NCBI GenBank assembly: GCA_963838775.1
Contig: CAWISP010000030.1
Coordinates: forward strand, 240,144 to 304,143
DNA from: Chersky-840 sp963838775
GTDB lineage: Bacteria; Actinomycetota; Acidimicrobiia; Acidimicrobiales; UBA8190
DNA length: 64,000 nucleotides
Reading direction: 5' to 3'
Below the pieces are notes generated by a model that ran no database searches, was not told the DNA's origin, and was given only the letters and a program-made list of their open reading frames with translations. Of the stretch, positions 37,588-45,490 are shown in pieces. Position numbers and translations under genes: made by a program. How positions within the stretch are numbered: the stretch's first letter is position 1; every line of letters starts with the position of its first letter.

Positions 37588-37959
37588 TCAGCTACCTGCA
37601 ACGGTTCCCCGTTGAAACCCTCAAGATCGATCGCAGCTTCGTTGAAGACCTGGATCAACGATCTGACAATTCTGCGATCGTCAGAGCGATCATCGGCCTC
37701 GGCGACTCCCTCGGGCTATCTATCGTCGCTGAGGGTGTCGAGCGCCGGGCGCAAGTGACGAGATTGCAGGGTCTTGGGTGCCATTTAGCCCAGGGGTATC
37801 TCTTTGGTCGACCACTGCCGGCTCGAGCATTGGGTTCGTTTCCTACTGACGATCTGAGCTCGTGGAGCCAGTGGGCTGATTCAGCGGCGTCGTAGAGAAC
37901 ACCGGGGTTCGCGATCAGCCCTCGTGACTGGGCGATGACTCGGGCCCGTCTCTTCCCGA

Positions 37960-38283
37960 TCAAGCCAGTCCGAGTAGGCGCTTCAAATCGGCAGCGGCCG
38001 ACTCCGCATCCTCCTCGGTTACCACCAGGCGCCCATACTCGGCGCTCTCGAGCTCCACGACCACGGCAGGGCCCTTACCGTGAATCGCGGCGAAGTCCTT
38101 AATGGTGCGTCCCCGCCGGGTCCCGACGGCGATGACGCCAGGGATTCCAGTTCCAGGGGCGCGGATACCGCGCACCTCCGACCATGGATCATTGGTCCAG
38201 CGCACATCGCGCAGGGTCGAGACAGGTACACGAATGTCTCCATGAAACCCCTCCAGTTTTTCCATTCCGGAGAGATTGAGCAC
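37960..38283 (-). CDS. Small protein resembling bacterial PH-domain proteins
   Basis: 107 residues: 'LNLSGMEKLEGFHGDIRVPV', 'STLRDVRWTNDPWSEV', 'GIRAPGTGIPGVIAVGTRRG' and 'VVVELESAEYGRLVVTEEDA'. This beta-rich order and the closing Asp/Glu-rich helix recall a PH-like family common in actinobacteria, with no known function. GTG start at 38283 with GAGGGA upstream; an in-frame stop lies 45 bases before it. No membrane segment. Confidence 0.65.
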   Translation of the reverse strand: MLNLSGMEKLEGFHGDIRVPVSTLRDVRWTNDPWSEVRGIRAPGTGIPGVIAVGTRRGRTIKDFAAIHGKGPAVVVELESAEYGRLVVTEEDAESAAADLKRLLGLA

Positions 38284-38455
38284 CAGCTCGGTCCCTCGAC
38301 GCTGAGGTTTCCCATCTAAGGAATCTTACCTATGCCAGGCATGAGTCGACGCCTCATCATCTCGACGGCGCCAACGCTCTCTGGCTGTGAGTAACTCCCG
38401 ACAATCCAGATGGCTTGTTGGTGAGCCCGCGGCAGTGAAGCCACGCACGCAACGG

Positions 38456-40090
38456 CTACTTGGAGCGAAGTTCGTCCCGCAAGACGAACTTTTTCACCTT
38501 GCCCGACGGCGTCCGAGGAAGCTCCGGCACCAGCCTCAGTTCCTCGGGCCACTTCTGCCGAGCCAAGCCGGCGCTTTGGAGCTGGGCCCGCACTTCGGCC
38601 AAATCGATCGGAGCCGACCCTTGTGTGAGACGGACGAACGCGCACACGTGTTCCCCGAGGCGCTCGTCGGGGGCCGCCACCACAGCCGCCTCCGCCACAC
38701 CAGGGATGCGCATGAGCATTTCCTCAACCTCCAACGCGCTGATGTTCTCACCCCCTCGGATGATGATGTCCTTCTTGCGGTCCACAATGGTGAGGTAGCC
38801 GTCCTCGTCGAGGACTCCGATGTCGCCAGTGGCAAACCACCCGTCGGCGTCGAAATTCGATGCGGTCAGGGCAGAGTCCGTGTAGCCGATGCAGCAATCT
38901 GGGCCTCGGCTCAAGATCTCACCACGCTCCCCGGACACCACGTCTCCACCGCCCTCGTCCACGAGGCGAAGCTCGACGCCGAGCAAGGGCCGGCCGTCGG
39001 TGTAATGCCGTTTGGCCTCGGGCTCCTCGTGTCGGCTCCCGGTGGAGGAGGGGTGCTCGGTGGACCCGTAGGACCTGATGGCCGAGATCCCGAGCGAGGC
39101 CATCCGCTCGGTGACAGCGGCCGGTACCGGCGATCCTCCGAGGCCTATCCGGCTCATCAGTTTGAGGTGTTCGGGTGTGCAATCCGGGTGGTCCAGCAGG
39201 CTCGTCAGGAAGTAGGTGGCGCCACTCCCCGACGCCACGCCGTCCTCGAGCATGGCGGCCAGCACGGCACCCGGGTTCCACACGTCGATGAGATTGATGG
39301 GCTCGCCCTTCCATACGGGAAGAAGTAGCCCACTCAGCATTCCGATGGCGTGGCCCACGGGCGCTCCCACGAGCAATGGTGGATTGCCGGTCTGCATCGC
39401 CGCTAACTGACGGATCTCGAAGCCGATCGTGCGATGAGAGTGGACAACACCCTTCGGGTCTGCAGTCGTGCCCGACGTATATGCGATGAGAGCCGGTGCG
39501 GAAGGGTCGACCACAGCCGGTGCGGTTATCGGCTCACCCTCGAGCAGCCGGTCGAAGGGGATCGCCCATGGTGGGACGGGACCCTTGCCGACAATGGCCA
39601 CCAGCTCAAGGGAGGGCACTCCGGCTCTGATCTCCTCGAGCGCTGCGACGTAGTCCTGGCGTCCGAAGCTATCTGCGGTGATCAGAGCCCGAACCGCCGT
39701 GCGCCGGAGGATATAGGCGACCTCCTTGGGGCCATAGAAGTGGACGATGGGTGTCACCACGGCACCGAGGAGGGCAGCCGCCCAGAGGGTCACCGCGGCC
39801 TCAATCCAGTTAGGTAATTGAAAGGCCACCACGTCCCCGGCACCTACCCCGCGCGCCCGCAGGCCACCTGCCAGTCGTGCTGCGGCTTCGAGAACATCGG
39901 CGAATGTTCCGGTCCACGGTCGCACCGACGACCGGATCTTGACTGTGACCTCAGGCCTGGCATGGATGGCGCCGGCGACCATCTGGCCCACGGTGTCATC
40001 TCGCCACCACCCCGCGTCCACGTAGCGATCCGTGAGCTCTTGCGGGATCACCCGCAGTCCCCACCGCTCACTTTCCTCTGATGCCGTCAC
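38456..40090 (-). CDS. Acyl-CoA synthetase (AMP-forming, FadD-like)
   Basis: A 544-residue ANL-family ligase. P-loop 'YTSGTTADPKGVVHSHRT', adenine motif 'IRSYGSTEHP', 'WFATGDIGVLDEDGYLTI' (in parts) with the Asp that binds the ribose, hinge 'DRKKDIIIRGGENIS' and the catalytic Lys in PSGKVKK. It activates a carboxylic acid, perhaps a fatty acid or steroid side-chain acid, to its CoA thioester. Start GTG at 40090. It is the last gene of a minus-strand group with the thiolase and HMGS-like genes (211-base gap), suggesting a CoA-ester degradation path. Confidence 0.88.
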   Translation of the reverse strand: MTASEESERWGLRVIPQELTDRYVDAGWWRDDTVGQMVAGAIHARPEVTVKIRSSVRPWTGTFADVLEAAARLAGGLRARGVGAGDVVAFQLPNWIEAAVTLWAAALLGAVVTPIVHFYGPKEVAYILRRTAVRALITADSFGRQDYVAALEEIRAGVPSLELVAIVGKGPVPPWAIPFDRLLEGEPITAPAVVDPSAPALIAYTSGTTADPKGVVHSHRTIGFEIRQLAAMQTGNPPLLVGAPVGHAIGMLSGLLLPVWKGEPINLIDVWNPGAVLAAMLEDGVASGSGATYFLTSLLDHPDCTPEHLKLMSRIGLGGSPVPAAVTERMASLGISAIRSYGSTEHPSSTGSRHEEPEAKRHYTDGRPLLGVELRLVDEGGGDVVSGERGEILSRGPDCCIGYTDSALTASNFDADGWFATGDIGVLDEDGYLTIVDRKKDIIIRGGENISALEVEEMLMRIPGVAEAAVVAAPDERLGEHVCAFVRLTQGSAPIDLAEVRAQLQSAGLARQKWPEELRLVPELPRTPSGKVKKFVLRDELRSK

Positions 40091-40301
40091 GGTCTTACGA
40101 CGGCGGTCCGGGCTCGCATGGGCTTACAGTACGCGAGACATCAGTCAACCGTACACGCCCATCGGCGATCTCCCGAGGCCGAACAGCGGCGCGAGCGATT
40201 GAGATCTCCTGACTGGACGGCACTGATCCGGTGCGAACACAGCTTTTCGGCGGGGTGCCTAAAGGAGCTCAGATGCTGTGGCGCAACCTGCTCCGCCGCG
40301 G

Positions 40302-41492
40302 TCAGCCCAGCTCGGTACCTAGGACCGACACGAACGAGACCATTTCGCCCGGGTAGCCCCCGAGATTGTGCACCACGGCGAGCTTGCGGTCGTTGGCGAT
40401 ACGCCGGTCCTCGGGTGCCTCGCCTCGCAGCTGGAGCCAGCACTCGTAGTGCATGCGCAAGCCGGAGGCGCCAACGGGGTGCCCGAAGCTCTTCAGGCCG
40501 CCATCGGTGTTGACGGGCAGGCTGCCATCGAGTGCGAACGTCCCGGCGAGGACTTCTTTCCACGCCGTCCCTCGCTCGGTGAAGGAGAGGTCCTCCATCA
40601 ACACGAGCTCAGTCGGAGTGAAGCAGTCGTGGACTTCCGCCATGGCAACCTGGGAGCGGGGGTCGTCGACACCTGCCTGGCGGTACGCGTCCTCGGCCGC
40701 AAGGACCACCTCAGGGAACGTGGTGAAGTCGTAGTTCGGGTCGACGAGACCAGAGCCGTCGCCGGCTACAACCGACATGCCTTTGATGAAGAGAGGCTTG
40801 TCCGTGTAGCGATGGGCGTCCTCAGCCCGAACGACGATCGCGGCGGCGGCACCGTCGGCCACGCCGGCGCAGTCGAATACCGAGAGCTGGCCGGCAACGG
40901 CTGCCATCTTGAGGATGTCCTCCGCCGACATCTCCTTTCGAAACTGCGCCAGCGGGTTGCGGGCACCGTTTCGATGGTTCTTCTCGGCGATCTTGGCAGT
41001 CGCGAGCCGGAGCTCGGCCGGGTCGACGCCGTATTTCTTGGCATACGCCGGCAAGATCATTGAATACATTGCCGCCGCTGTCAGGGTGCGAGCCGTGCCG
41101 TCGTTGGGTGGAAGGCTGGCGTTGGTGCCGGCGAAACCGGTGTCCTTGAACTTGTCGCAGCCGATAGCCATGGCGATGTCGTAGGCACCGCTGGCGACAG
41201 CGTAAGCCGCTTGACGCAGCGCCTCGGACCCGGTGGCACAGTAGTTCTCGACGCGGGTTACCGGTTTCCCTTGAAGCTTGAGTGCCGAGGCGAGCACGAT
41301 GCCGGAGCTTCCCGAGATCGCCATGCCCATCCAGTAGGCATCGATGTCTTGCTTCGTCACGCCTACCGATGCCAGCACCTGGTCGGCCGCGTCGATCAAG
41401 AGGTCGTCTCGACCACGGTCGAAGTGCTCCCGGAACGGGGTGCACGACATGCCGACAATGGCGACGCGGTCCTTGATGCCGTTCGAGCTCAC
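40302..41492 (-). CDS. SCP2/Ltp-type thiolase family protein
   Basis: A 396-residue thiolase-fold protein. The nucleophile Cys lies in 'VENYCATGSEAL', the His in 'AEVHDCFTPTEL' and the C-terminal active-site loop is 'KSFGHPVGASGLRM'. The usual second Cys of degradative thiolases (CxG) is replaced by 'LGGYPGEM', as in SCP2-type thiolases and lipid-transfer-protein aldolases. Its GTG start overlaps the TGA of the HMGS/DUF35 gene by 4 bases with AAGGAGG before it, so the two proteins are likely made together as partners. Confidence 0.85.
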   Translation of the reverse strand: MSSNGIKDRVAIVGMSCTPFREHFDRGRDDLLIDAADQVLASVGVTKQDIDAYWMGMAISGSSGIVLASALKLQGKPVTRVENYCATGSEALRQAAYAVASGAYDIAMAIGCDKFKDTGFAGTNASLPPNDGTARTLTAAAMYSMILPAYAKKYGVDPAELRLATAKIAEKNHRNGARNPLAQFRKEMSAEDILKMAAVAGQLSVFDCAGVADGAAAAIVVRAEDAHRYTDKPLFIKGMSVVAGDGSGLVDPNYDFTTFPEVVLAAEDAYRQAGVDDPRSQVAMAEVHDCFTPTELVLMEDLSFTERGTAWKEVLAGTFALDGSLPVNTDGGLKSFGHPVGASGLRMHYECWLQLRGEAPEDRRIANDRKLAVVHNLGGYPGEMVSFVSVLGTELG

Positions 41493-42901
41493 GATGCCTC
41501 CTTCGCTCCGATCGGACGGGCCTTCCAGAAGTAATTGTGGATCTCATCGGCGGTGAACAGCCGGCGGAGCGTCATCTCCACACGCGTGCCCACCTCGACG
41601 TCATCGACATCGCAATCGGTCAGCTGGCACGGGAAGCGGCCGCCGCCGTCGAAGTCGAGCACCGCGAAGATCACCGGTGGGCTTTCCGAGTAGATGAGCC
41701 GGTCGACCGTGTAGGTGGCGACCGTCGCCAGCGACTCGGACTCCGGCACCTGCTCCATGTCGTCCGTGGTGCCGCCGTAGATCCCGACCCGCTGCGGCGG
41801 CAGGTGGACGATGCCGGTCTGCCGATCGCGAGATCCGACGAACCCGAATTTCCAATCCGTAGAGCGGGCCGCGGCTGACGAAGACGGCCGATTGGGCATC
41901 GGCCGGTTGGGTGGCTCGACATCGACCATGTTCCGCCACGTCAAGAACTTGCCGTAGGGGACCGGCGCGCTGCGCGCGATCTGGTCGGCGACCGACTTGG
42001 CTGGGGAGAATGATGCAATGGCGTCGGTCGTCCTGAAGAGCAGGACATCGACGCCGTCAGCCAGGACCACCACCGCGATGGTCGTATCAGGCTCAGCCTT
42101 GTCGAGCACGTCGGCGAGCACGACGCCAAAGTGCGCCGCGCCGGTGTTGCCCACGACGGCATCGAGGTTGTCGGCGACCGATTTGGCGCCGAGCCTGCCC
42201 GTCGCCGCTCGCACCGCCCGGGCGTGGTTACCGGTGACGACGGCCACGTCGACTTGGCCCGGGCTCAGGTCGCATGTCTTGAGTGCCGCGTTCCAGGCTC
42301 GCTCCGCCATGGGCACGTACACCGTCTCGCCGAAGCGCTCCTCCCATCGCCGCGGTCGCGGCGAGCCAGGCGTCCGCCAGCGATCGACGAACTCCTTTGT
42401 CTGCGAGGCACCTCCGAGGTACTCGGCGATCACCGGACCGTCGCTGTCGTTGCCCACGAGCAGTGCGGCGCCACCGTCGCCCCCGTCGGCCTCATCGGCG
42501 CTCAACGGCAAGCCGCCCCTCATACCGGCAACGGCGACAAGCACCTCGTCGACACCACGAGAGGCGGCGAGGAACGCTCCGACCCCCGATCGTACGGCGC
42601 CGTTCACGTCCATGACCGCTACCGTGGAATCGAGACGAAGCGCGGCGTGGATCGCGGTGGCGTTGGTCTTCTCGACGTAGGCGGGCTCAGCGGTCGCGAA
42701 CCACAGTGCGTCAGGCGACGCCCCACCCACAGACCTCAGCGCCAGGCGTGCAGCCTCGAATCCCATGGTGGTGGTGTCCTCGTCGAACGAGGCCACTGTC
42801 CGCTGACCTCGGCCCGAAGAACCGCCGAAGACGGTGGAGACGTCCTGGCGCTCGAGCCGGCGATAGGGGATGTAGGCTGCGTAGCTCCGGATCCCTCTCA
42901 T
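41489..42901 (-). CDS. HMG-CoA-synthase-like protein fused to a DUF35 OB-fold domain
   Basis: 470 residues. The first ~330 resemble bacterial and archaeal HMG-CoA synthases ('MRGIRSYAAYIPYRRLERQD', 'VVTGNHARAVR', 'VVGNTGAAHFGVVLADVLD'). Where the family has its catalytic Cys (pattern GGxCxSG), this protein has 'DVNGAVRSGVGAF', with Val in place of Cys. The last ~130 residues are a DUF35-type OB fold ('HLPPQRV', 'VIFAVLDFDGGGRFPCQLTD' and 'GTRVEMTLRRLF') without the zinc-ribbon cysteines. Archaeal thiolase and HMG-CoA synthase are known to be bridged by DUF35, so a complex with the overlapping thiolase is a fair inference. ATG at 42901 after GGAG. Confidence 0.8.
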   Translation of the reverse strand: MRGIRSYAAYIPYRRLERQDVSTVFGGSSGRGQRTVASFDEDTTTMGFEAARLALRSVGGASPDALWFATAEPAYVEKTNATAIHAALRLDSTVAVMDVNGAVRSGVGAFLAASRGVDEVLVAVAGMRGGLPLSADEADGGDGGAALLVGNDSDGPVIAEYLGGASQTKEFVDRWRTPGSPRPRRWEERFGETVYVPMAERAWNAALKTCDLSPGQVDVAVVTGNHARAVRAATGRLGAKSVADNLDAVVGNTGAAHFGVVLADVLDKAEPDTTIAVVVLADGVDVLLFRTTDAIASFSPAKSVADQIARSAPVPYGKFLTWRNMVDVEPPNRPMPNRPSSSAAARSTDWKFGFVGSRDRQTGIVHLPPQRVGIYGGTTDDMEQVPESESLATVATYTVDRLIYSESPPVIFAVLDFDGGGRFPCQLTDCDVDDVEVGTRVEMTLRRLFTADEIHNYFWKARPIGAKEAS

Positions 42902-43130
42902 CGAGCTCCAGGGTGGCTGCGTTGGAGAACGTGCCGCACCTTTTCCACCTCCGTGAGTGTGCTCGTCACGCCTTGTGGCCGTCGGCAGCTTAGCAACGAG
43001 GCGGCTGGCGCCCAACCTCGGTCGACGCTTGTACGTCCGATCCAGGTGTGGAGATCCGCGACGGTCGGCACGGGGAGGACGAAATGGACCGAGCCACGTT
43101 ATTCCCGTCGCCGGGAACTCGCCTCCCCCC

Positions 43131-43982
43131 TTAGCTCCTCCCGGCCTTGGTAAAGAATCGAATCGCAGCAGCAAGTATCACGCTGGCGTATGTCGCCACG
43201 ACCCCGAGGGAGAGCAACGCCATGGTGCCCGGGCTGTGCAGGCCCCAGATGTTGCGCAGTGCCTGGGTTCCGCTTCCCGAGGTGAGCCCGTAACGGAAGA
43301 GCGCCAAGGCGTGGGTCAGTGGAAGTGCCTTAGCGACGTCGGCCAGCCAGGGTGGCAACGAGGTGATCGGGAACAAGGATCCCGCGAAGAAGAAGGGGAC
43401 GATGGCGATGGCCGGCAGGATGCCGACGTATTCCTCAGTACTGGGTACGCGCGTGGCCAGAATTTCGGCCATGCCGTACATGACGATGGCGAACAGTATG
43501 GCAGCAGCGACGAACCAGAAGATACGGTCGGTCGTTTCGTAGTGGGCCCCTCGAAGGGCCGAGGCGCCGATCAGCACACCCAACTGCAACGCGGTAATCG
43601 CCAGGGCCGCCACCAAGTTGCCGAGCACAATTGACGAACGGCTGATCGGGGCGACTAGCAGCTCGCGGATAGCTCCCTGCTGGCGGTCGACGATCACACC
43701 GATCCCCGAGAACATGCAATTGAGCGGGATCAGCAGGCCCGCTGTGGCCAAGGCGATGAACGTCATGTAGGTGGAGCGCTGAGCCGGGGACGCTACGGAG
43801 TCGGCCAGGGCGGGGGCGATGACCAAGGCGAACAAGACCGGCGTGAGCAAGGGCGCAACGAGAGCCCGGGGCGATCGGACCGTCAATGCGAGTCTCCGGA
43901 ACGTCAGCGTCGGTACGGCGTGGACGCGGTGAGCCCGGCGTGGGGGGGTGAGCGCGCCGACAGAGAGTGCAGTGGTAGTCAT
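43131..43982 (-). CDS. ABC-2 exporter permease
   Basis: 283 residues, six membrane helices, with the ABC-2 pattern 'RSPRALVAPLLTPVLFALVI', 'GIGVIVDRQQGAIRELLVAP', 'ISRSSIVLGNLVAAL' and 'LPLTHALALFRYGL'. The ATG at 43982 is 10 bases after the ATPase stop with AAAGGA before it. Third gene of the VOC-ATPase-permease operon that faces the sigma gene. Cargo unknown. Confidence 0.88.
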   Translation of the reverse strand: MTTTALSVGALTPPRRAHRVHAVPTLTFRRLALTVRSPRALVAPLLTPVLFALVIAPALADSVASPAQRSTYMTFIALATAGLLIPLNCMFSGIGVIVDRQQGAIRELLVAPISRSSIVLGNLVAALAITALQLGVLIGASALRGAHYETTDRIFWFVAAAILFAIVMYGMAEILATRVPSTEEYVGILPAIAIVPFFFAGSLFPITSLPPWLADVAKALPLTHALALFRYGLTSGSGTQALRNIWGLHSPGTMALLSLGVVATYASVILAAAIRFFTKAGRS

Positions 43983-43992
43983 CGGGTTCCTT

Positions 43993-44943
43993 TCAGGCCG
44001 CGTCGGCGGTCATGCGACCGCCGGTGAGGTGGAGGTAGACGTCGTCGAGCGACGGGGGGCGAGTGGTGACGGAGCGAACGTGAATCGAGCCGTATGCCAG
44101 GAGGTCCAGCACGGCTCCACTGGATGCGCCCCGCAGCGAGACGGTGACGGTGCCACCGATGATCAGAAGGCTGTGGGGGGCCATCCCGCCGCGAAGCAGC
44201 ACCTCGCCACAGGCGTCGGCATCGTCCACCCGAAGCTCGAGCACCTCGTCGCCGACCATGGCCAGCAGATTGGCCGCGCTGTCACAGGCCACAAGCCGGC
44301 CGGCGTCGACGACACCGAGGCGGTCGCAAAGGCGCTCCGCCTCATCGAGGTAGTGCGTCGTCATGATGATGGTGACGCCGGTCTTCTCGCGCAAGGTGGC
44401 GATGATGTCGAAGAGGTCGTGACGGATGCGGGTGTCGAGCCCCACCGTGGGCTCATCCAGGAAGAGCACCTGGGGCGCAGACAGGAGTGCCCGGACGATC
44501 TCCATCCGGCGTCGTTGACCGCCGCTGTAGGTGGACACCGCCCTGTCCACGATGTCGGCGATCCCGACGGTGCGGGTCAGCTCGGCAAAGCGGCTCTGCC
44601 CCTCGACCGAATCCACCCCCCAGAGCCGCATGTGGAGCTCGAGGTTCTGCCGGCCGGTGAGGGGCAGATCTACGACGGCGTCCTGGAAGACGACGCTGCT
44701 GATGGCGCGCGTGCCGGTGGAGTCCTCCGCCACGTCGACACCCCCGAGACGGGCCCGGCCGGCCGTGGGTGTCACCGTCGTGTTGAGCATCCCGATCGTC
44801 GTCGTCTTGCCGGCCCCATTGGGCCCCAGAAGACCGAAGGCCTCACCCGCCCTGACCTCGAAGCTGATCCCCCTCACAGCTTGGACGTCGCCTTCGTAGG
44901 TCTTAACGAGGTTCTCTGCTTCCACAGCGAGCTGCACAGTCAT
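43993..44943 (-). CDS. ABC exporter ATPase
   Basis: A 316-residue DrrA-like ATPase: Walker A GPNGAGKTTT, Q-loop 'ISSVVFQDAVVDLPLTG', signature YSGGQRRRME, Walker B 'VLFLDEPTVGLD', 'MTTHYLDEAERLCD' and the terminal 'PSLDDVYLHLTG'. The ATG at 44943 (AAGGAGG) overlaps the stop of the VOC gene in ATGA, so translation is coupled. The longer open frame upstream is a shadow of the VOC gene. Confidence 0.9.
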   Translation of the reverse strand: MTVQLAVEAENLVKTYEGDVQAVRGISFEVRAGEAFGLLGPNGAGKTTTIGMLNTTVTPTAGRARLGGVDVAEDSTGTRAISSVVFQDAVVDLPLTGRQNLELHMRLWGVDSVEGQSRFAELTRTVGIADIVDRAVSTYSGGQRRRMEIVRALLSAPQVLFLDEPTVGLDTRIRHDLFDIIATLREKTGVTIIMTTHYLDEAERLCDRLGVVDAGRLVACDSAANLLAMVGDEVLELRVDDADACGEVLLRGGMAPHSLLIIGGTVTVSLRGASSGAVLDLLAYGSIHVRSVTTRPPSLDDVYLHLTGGRMTADAA

Positions 44944-45329
44944 CGTTGCCCTCCTTGGGTTGGTGAGTACACGTTGATGAGGTGGCCCTTGGGGTCTCGA
45001 AAGACCATCGACCGGCTGCCCCACGGCTGTGTCGTCGGCCTCAATACCCAATCGACGCATAGTTGGTTGACGTGGGGGAACACGGCATCGACATCGTCAA
45101 CCCTGAAGTCCAGGATCACGTCGCCACTCGGGACGTCGCGCACCCCGGCATCACCGACGCCACTGCACTCGGTGAAGCCACATTTCGAGAACCCGACCGA
45201 CAGACCACTACCGGTCGGGACTTCGACGTAATAGTCGTTGACGACAATCGAGGTTCGAACCAACCTTGCGTAGAAGGAGGCCATGCCCACGACGTCATCG
45301 GTCACCACCCGGCTCTGCACCAGCTCCAT
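44940..45329 (-). CDS. VOC (glyoxalase/bleomycin-resistance-like) protein
   Basis: 129 residues with the paired beta-alpha-beta-beta-beta halves of the VOC fold: 'TDDVVGMASFYARLVRTSIV' at the start and 'SRSMVFRDPKGHLINVYSP' at the end. Metal ligands are not conserved enough to name a reaction; stand-alone members often bind drugs. ATG at 45329 with GGAGA upstream. First gene of the exporter operon; its place beside an exporter suggests handling of the exported or toxic compound. Confidence 0.82.
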   Translation of the reverse strand: MELVQSRVVTDDVVGMASFYARLVRTSIVVNDYYVEVPTGSGLSVGFSKCGFTECSGVGDAGVRDVPSGDVILDFRVDDVDAVFPHVNQLCVDWVLRPTTQPWGSRSMVFRDPKGHLINVYSPTQGGQR

Positions 45330-45366
45330 AACGGTTCTCCTCAGAACACTTGTGCTTCTGGCTATG

Positions 45367-45394
45367 AGGACGAAGTGACACGGCCAGAAGTGAC
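45367..45394 (-). promoter_or_regulatory. ECF-type promoter of the VOC-ABC operon
   Basis: Read on the minus strand: GTCACT (45394-45389), 16 bases, CGTCCT (45372-45367), then about 38 bases to the VOC ATG. This fits the GTCACA-N16-CGTCCT motif I recall for mycobacterial SigJ and the TGTCACA/CGTC motif of ECF41 sigma factors. Confidence 0.75.
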
Positions 45395-45414
45395 AGAATT
45401 CTTTCTGTCACTTC
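45387..45414. repeat. Inverted repeat with 12-base perfect arms between divergent promoters
   Basis: GAAGTGACAGAA (45387-45398), TTCT, TTCTGTCACTTC (45403-45414). Each arm contains the -35 element of one promoter, so the palindrome results from, or is used by, back-to-back ECF promoters. A third half-site, GAAGTGACA, lies at 45372-45380. Confidence 0.85.
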
Positions 45415-45434
45415 CCAGAGCCCGATTTCGTCCT
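45407..45434 (+). promoter_or_regulatory. ECF-type promoter of the sigma-factor gene
   Basis: GTCACT (45407-45412), 16 bases, CGTCCT (45429-45434), about 56 bases before the ATG. Same motif and spacing as the promoter on the other strand; indicates that the sigma factor drives its own gene. Confidence 0.75.
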
Positions 45435-45490
45435 ACGAGTGTCGGGGTGCCGCTGCGGCACTCCCTCGATCACCGCACAGGGACCCACAC

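Larger units (their letters stand above)
34121..37895 (+). pseudogene. Membrane PAS-PAS-GGDEF-EAL protein interrupted by an IS5-family insertion
   Basis: Coding parts are 34121-36545 and 37591-37895, which join in frame to 909 residues once the IS and one TCA copy are removed: 'FGTGYSSL' continues as 'SYLQRFPVETLKIDRSFV'. Domains: about five membrane helices (~45-195), two PAS domains (~215-330 and ~340-455), GGDEF (FGGDEF with inhibitory RTSD) and EAL (EALVRW). As it stands, the protein reads 38 codons into the IS and stops at 36658. It thus loses LKID and the EGVE Glu: phosphodiesterase activity should be lost while the cyclase domain remains. The start is unsure (TTG at 34121 or GTG at 34154). 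Confidence 0.85.

Noticed and set aside
45387..45414. Palindrome read as a plain repressor operator
   Set aside because: Each arm coincides with the -35 of an ECF-type promoter at exact spacing to CGTCCT, which explains the symmetry better; no repressor gene is adjacent.
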